DNA of 51,925 nt from Candidatus Blautia merdavium (GTDB lineage: Bacteria > Bacillota > Clostridia > Lachnospirales > Lachnospiraceae): the NCBI GenBank assembly GCA_019119975.1, contig DWVZ01000127.1, positions 1 through 51,925 of the forward strand, in the 5' to 3' direction. The notes under the pieces are model-generated. The model worked only from the letters and a program-made list of their open reading frames with translations, made no database searches and was not told where the DNA came from. Shown here one piece after another: positions 50,948 through 51,925 of this stretch. The position numbers and the translations under genes are program-made. The first letter of the stretch is position 1. Each line of letters begins with the position of its first letter.

Positions 50948-51925
50948 TTAGTTCAGGCACTCTTTCATCTCTTCGTAAGTACCTTTGGCTTCAATATTCT
51001 CCAGGATTCTGGTGACTTCCTCTTCAAAGCCTGGGATTTCGGTCAGATCTTTGCCCCAGAAGTCTGTGTTGGTGCATACGGCATGTACCAGATCTTTCGC
51101 GCTGTCATCTTTGTGCGCATAGTAGAATTCCAGTACGGCACGGTCATCGGAAATAGTATAGCTGTCACCGTTCGGACGCTTTGCGGCAAGTCCTTTGTCC
51201 GTAAGCTCTGTTCCCCGGTAGAAAGCAATGTAGAAGGCAAAAGAAGCAGTGATGCATTTGGGCAGCTTCTTAAATTTGTTCACGTAGCCTTCCAGAGACG
51301 GCATCACACGTGCTTTCCACTTGGAGGTGGAGTTCAGTGAGATAGAAAGCAGCGCATGGTCAATGAACGGGTTTTTGAAGCGTTCTGTGACAGCGGCGGC
51401 AAAGTCCTTGCAGTCCTCCTCAGACAGAGACAGAGTGGGGATGATCTCATCGTAAATGGTCTTATTCATGAAGTTTAAGATGGTGTCATCGTGCATACAG
51501 TCTCTTACGATATCCTGTCCTGCCAGGTACGCGCCTAAGACCATGGAGGTATGGGCACCGTTTAAGATGCGGACTTTTCTCTGCTTATAAGGCTTGTGGT
51601 TGTCTGTGATCAGCACAGGAAGACCGGCTTCGGCAAAAGGAAGCTCTTTTTTCAGAGATTCCGGTCCTTCGATCACCCAGAAGCCGAACACTTCGCCGGT
51701 GTCGATGATGTTGTCTTCATAACCGTTTTCTTCGTTGATGGCAGCAGCCTCTGCTCTTGGGAAGCCAGTCACGATACGGTCAACCAGGGTGGAGCAGAAG
51801 ATGTTCTCTGTTTTGATCCAGTTGATAAAGTCTTCGCCCAGTTCCCACTGTTCTGCATATTTTAATACACATTTTTCCAGTTCTTTTCCATTGTCGTCGA
51901 TCAGCTCACAGGCAAGGATCACAAA
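50948..51925 (-). CDS. uxaB: Tagaturonate reductase (altronate oxidoreductase), 5' end cut by window
   Basis: NAD-dependent reductase of the mannitol dehydrogenase family that interconverts tagaturonate and altronate in galacturonate breakdown. The 325 visible residues run to the window edge without a start, so about a third of the protein is missing. Family features include VRILNGAHTSMVLGAYLAG (catalytic Lys and the Asn-x2-His motif), FKNPFIDHALLSISLNSTSKWKARV and a C-terminal helical domain. UxaB and its close relative UxuB/MtlD are separated here by the SISLNSTSKW region. It converges on fabH. Confidence 0.85.
   Translation of the reverse strand, partial: FVILACELIDDNGKELEKCVLKYAEQWELGEDFINWIKTENIFCSTLVDRIVTGFPRAEAAAINEENGYEDNIIDTGEVFGFWVIEGPESLKKELPFAEAGLPVLITDNHKPYKQRKVRILNGAHTSMVLGAYLAGQDIVRDCMHDDTILNFMNKTIYDEIIPTLSLSEEDCKDFAAAVTERFKNPFIDHALLSISLNSTSKWKARVMPSLEGYVNKFKKLPKCITASFAFYIAFYRGTELTDKGLAAKRPNGDSYTISDDRAVLEFYYAHKDDSAKDLVHAVCTNTDFWGKDLTEIPGFEEEVTRILENIEAKGTYEEMKECLN

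Noticed and set aside
1-51925. CRISPR arrays, insertion sequences, prophage or integrase genes
   Set aside because: No regularly spaced repeats and no transposase, integrase or phage structural motifs were found on either strand.

Overview
The window is a compact, gene-dense stretch of a bacterial chromosome, most likely from a Lachnospiraceae member (Bacillota, Clostridia). This is an inference. It rests on strong AGGAGG ribosome binding sites, frequent TTG/GTG starts, a rimP-nusA-rnpM-L7Ae-infB-rbfA-nrnA-truB-ribF operon, FabV as enoyl reductase, anaerobic NrdG, a class B sortase, LytTR/GHKL signalling, and DUF1292/DUF5662 proteins. I see no phage, insertion sequence, integrase or CRISPR array. 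The first and last genes (rluA-type on the left, uxaB on the right) are cut by the window edges.

Layout. 1-10.8 kb is housekeeping: RluA-type pseudouridine synthase, lactonase, CorA with a catalytically dead rhomboid-like protein, pyruvate kinase, HAD phosphatase, LysA, tRNA-Leu, a CPA1 antiporter and a patatin lipase. 10.9-14.6 kb is a ppx-ppk polyphosphate pair. 14.8-22 kb holds a PHP phosphoesterase, tRNA-Glu, and a PAP2 / type IIA topoisomerase B / topoisomerase A / transglutaminase-lipoprotein cluster. 22.2-30.4 kb is the nusA-infB translation operon.

30.5-38.5 kb is the most accessory-looking part, an envelope and signalling block. It holds a LytTR response regulator, a small GHKL kinase, a seven-helix GHKL pseudokinase, an LCP-family ligase, a class B sortase, a secreted protein ending in SPKTGNF, and a Wzy/ligase-like membrane protein. 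38.6-42.5 kb carries rpsO, pnp, nrdG and dut. 42.5-51.9 kb holds fabV, a DUF1292 protein, a ClC transporter, a GH13 protein that has lost its catalytic residues, DUF5662 and DUF4203-like proteins, fabH and uxaB.

How parts may work together. The kinase has almost no sensor region while its neighbour is a seven-helix protein with a dead kinase core, so the two may form a split receptor. The LytTR operon and the adjacent LCP gene share an unusual T-tract plus extended -10 promoter. fabV and fabH, 7 kb apart, share a TTTTG-N5-CAAAA palindrome just downstream of their -10 boxes, suggesting common fatty-acid control. A LexA-like box lies inside a promoter upstream of the topoisomerase operon. The transglutaminase lipoprotein appears to start at an ATC codon. 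All functional links are inferences from sequence and context.
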